5,269 nucleotides of DNA from Bacillota bacterium (GTDB taxonomy: Bacteria > Bacillota_B > Desulfitobacteriia > Desulfitobacteriales > Desulfitobacteriaceae): NCBI GenBank assembly GCA_021779415.1, contig JAJYAS010000296.1, forward strand, positions 1 to 5,269. Direction: 5' to 3'. The notes below the pieces were generated by a model. The model saw only the letters and a program-made list of their open reading frames with translations, was not told the DNA's origin and searched no databases. Position 1 is the stretch's first letter, and every line of letters begins with the position of its first letter. Positions 5,214-5,269 of the stretch are shown in pieces. The position numbers and the translations under genes are program-made.

Positions 5214-5221
5214 TTTTGACC

Positions 5222-5269
5222 TTGAATACTTATCGTCCAACTCAATCTTCAAATTATTGGATGGTTGCA
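5222..5269 (+). CDS. Start of a plus-strand gene (truncated by the window edge; possibly gamma-glutamyltransferase)
   Basis: Only 16 codons are visible: MNTYRPTQSSNYWMVA if TTG is read as Met. The frame is open back to a TAG at 5201. A strong ribosome binding site and an upstream promoter support it as a real gene. The WMVA ending recalls the GMVAT/S...HPLA N-terminus of bacterial gamma-glutamyltransferases, but 16 residues are too few to assign a function and this is only a guess. The start could be 5216, adding two residues. Confidence 0.6.
   Translation, partial: MNTYRPTQSSNYWMVA

Noticed and set aside
5037..5215. Riboswitch (for example cobalamin) in the divergent gap at the right
   Set aside because: The gap is too short for a cobalamin riboswitch plus promoters and shows no strong hairpin-plus-U-tract element.

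Overview
The window looks like chromosomal DNA of a moderately AT-rich, spore-forming Firmicute. The best guess is an anaerobic clostridial lineage of the Desulfitobacterium/Desulfosporosinus/Peptococcaceae type. The grounds are strong GGAGG-type ribosome binding sites, intrinsic terminators with U-tracts, a PrkA of the Bacillus/clostridial kind, a type I-alpha glutamine synthetase and a CobO-type corrinoid adenosyltransferase. The genus is inference, not read from the sequence. No tRNA, rRNA, CRISPR array, insertion sequence or phage gene was seen.

Almost everything is on the minus strand, so transcription runs right to left. In that order: (i) a TPR-repeat protein (5036-3801); (ii) an unrecognised 176-residue protein with a helical, probably coiled-coil N-terminus (3676-3146); (iii) a corrinoid adenosyltransferase (about 3146-2613) whose start overlaps the stop of (ii), so the two are translationally coupled; (iv) glnA (2484-1156) with its own promoter region; (v) a 69-residue SH3/KOW-like small protein (923-714) with a clear intrinsic terminator; (vi) the N-terminal 187 codons of prkA (561-1), cut by the window edge. 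At the right edge, divergent from the TPR gene, the first codons of a plus-strand gene begin near 5222. No gene-free stretch exceeds 300 bases. The largest gaps are 924-1155 and 5037-5215, and their contents are described in the features and findings.

The most interesting region is the glnA control region (2485-2612). It holds a sigma-A-like promoter (TTGTAA, 17 bp, TATACT). Over the -35 and spacer lies a perfect match to the GlnR/TnrA operator consensus TGTNA-N7-TNACA, inside a longer 23-bp dyad. Downstream of the predicted start site, but before the glnA ribosome binding site, is a textbook intrinsic terminator: a 9-bp stem, tandem G.A mismatches, a 3-bp upper stem and a 6-nt loop, followed immediately by seven U. 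Transcripts from this promoter must pass it to reach glnA. This suggests two layers of nitrogen control, repression/activation at initiation plus conditional termination in the leader, with a weak competing hairpin visible upstream. It is the best candidate here for an undescribed regulatory arrangement.

The other genes are less tightly linked. Glutamine synthetase is central to nitrogen assimilation. The adenosyltransferase with its coupled partner makes adenosylcobalamin precursors. PrkA belongs to stress and sporulation physiology. The TPR and coiled-coil proteins have no assignable function from sequence alone.
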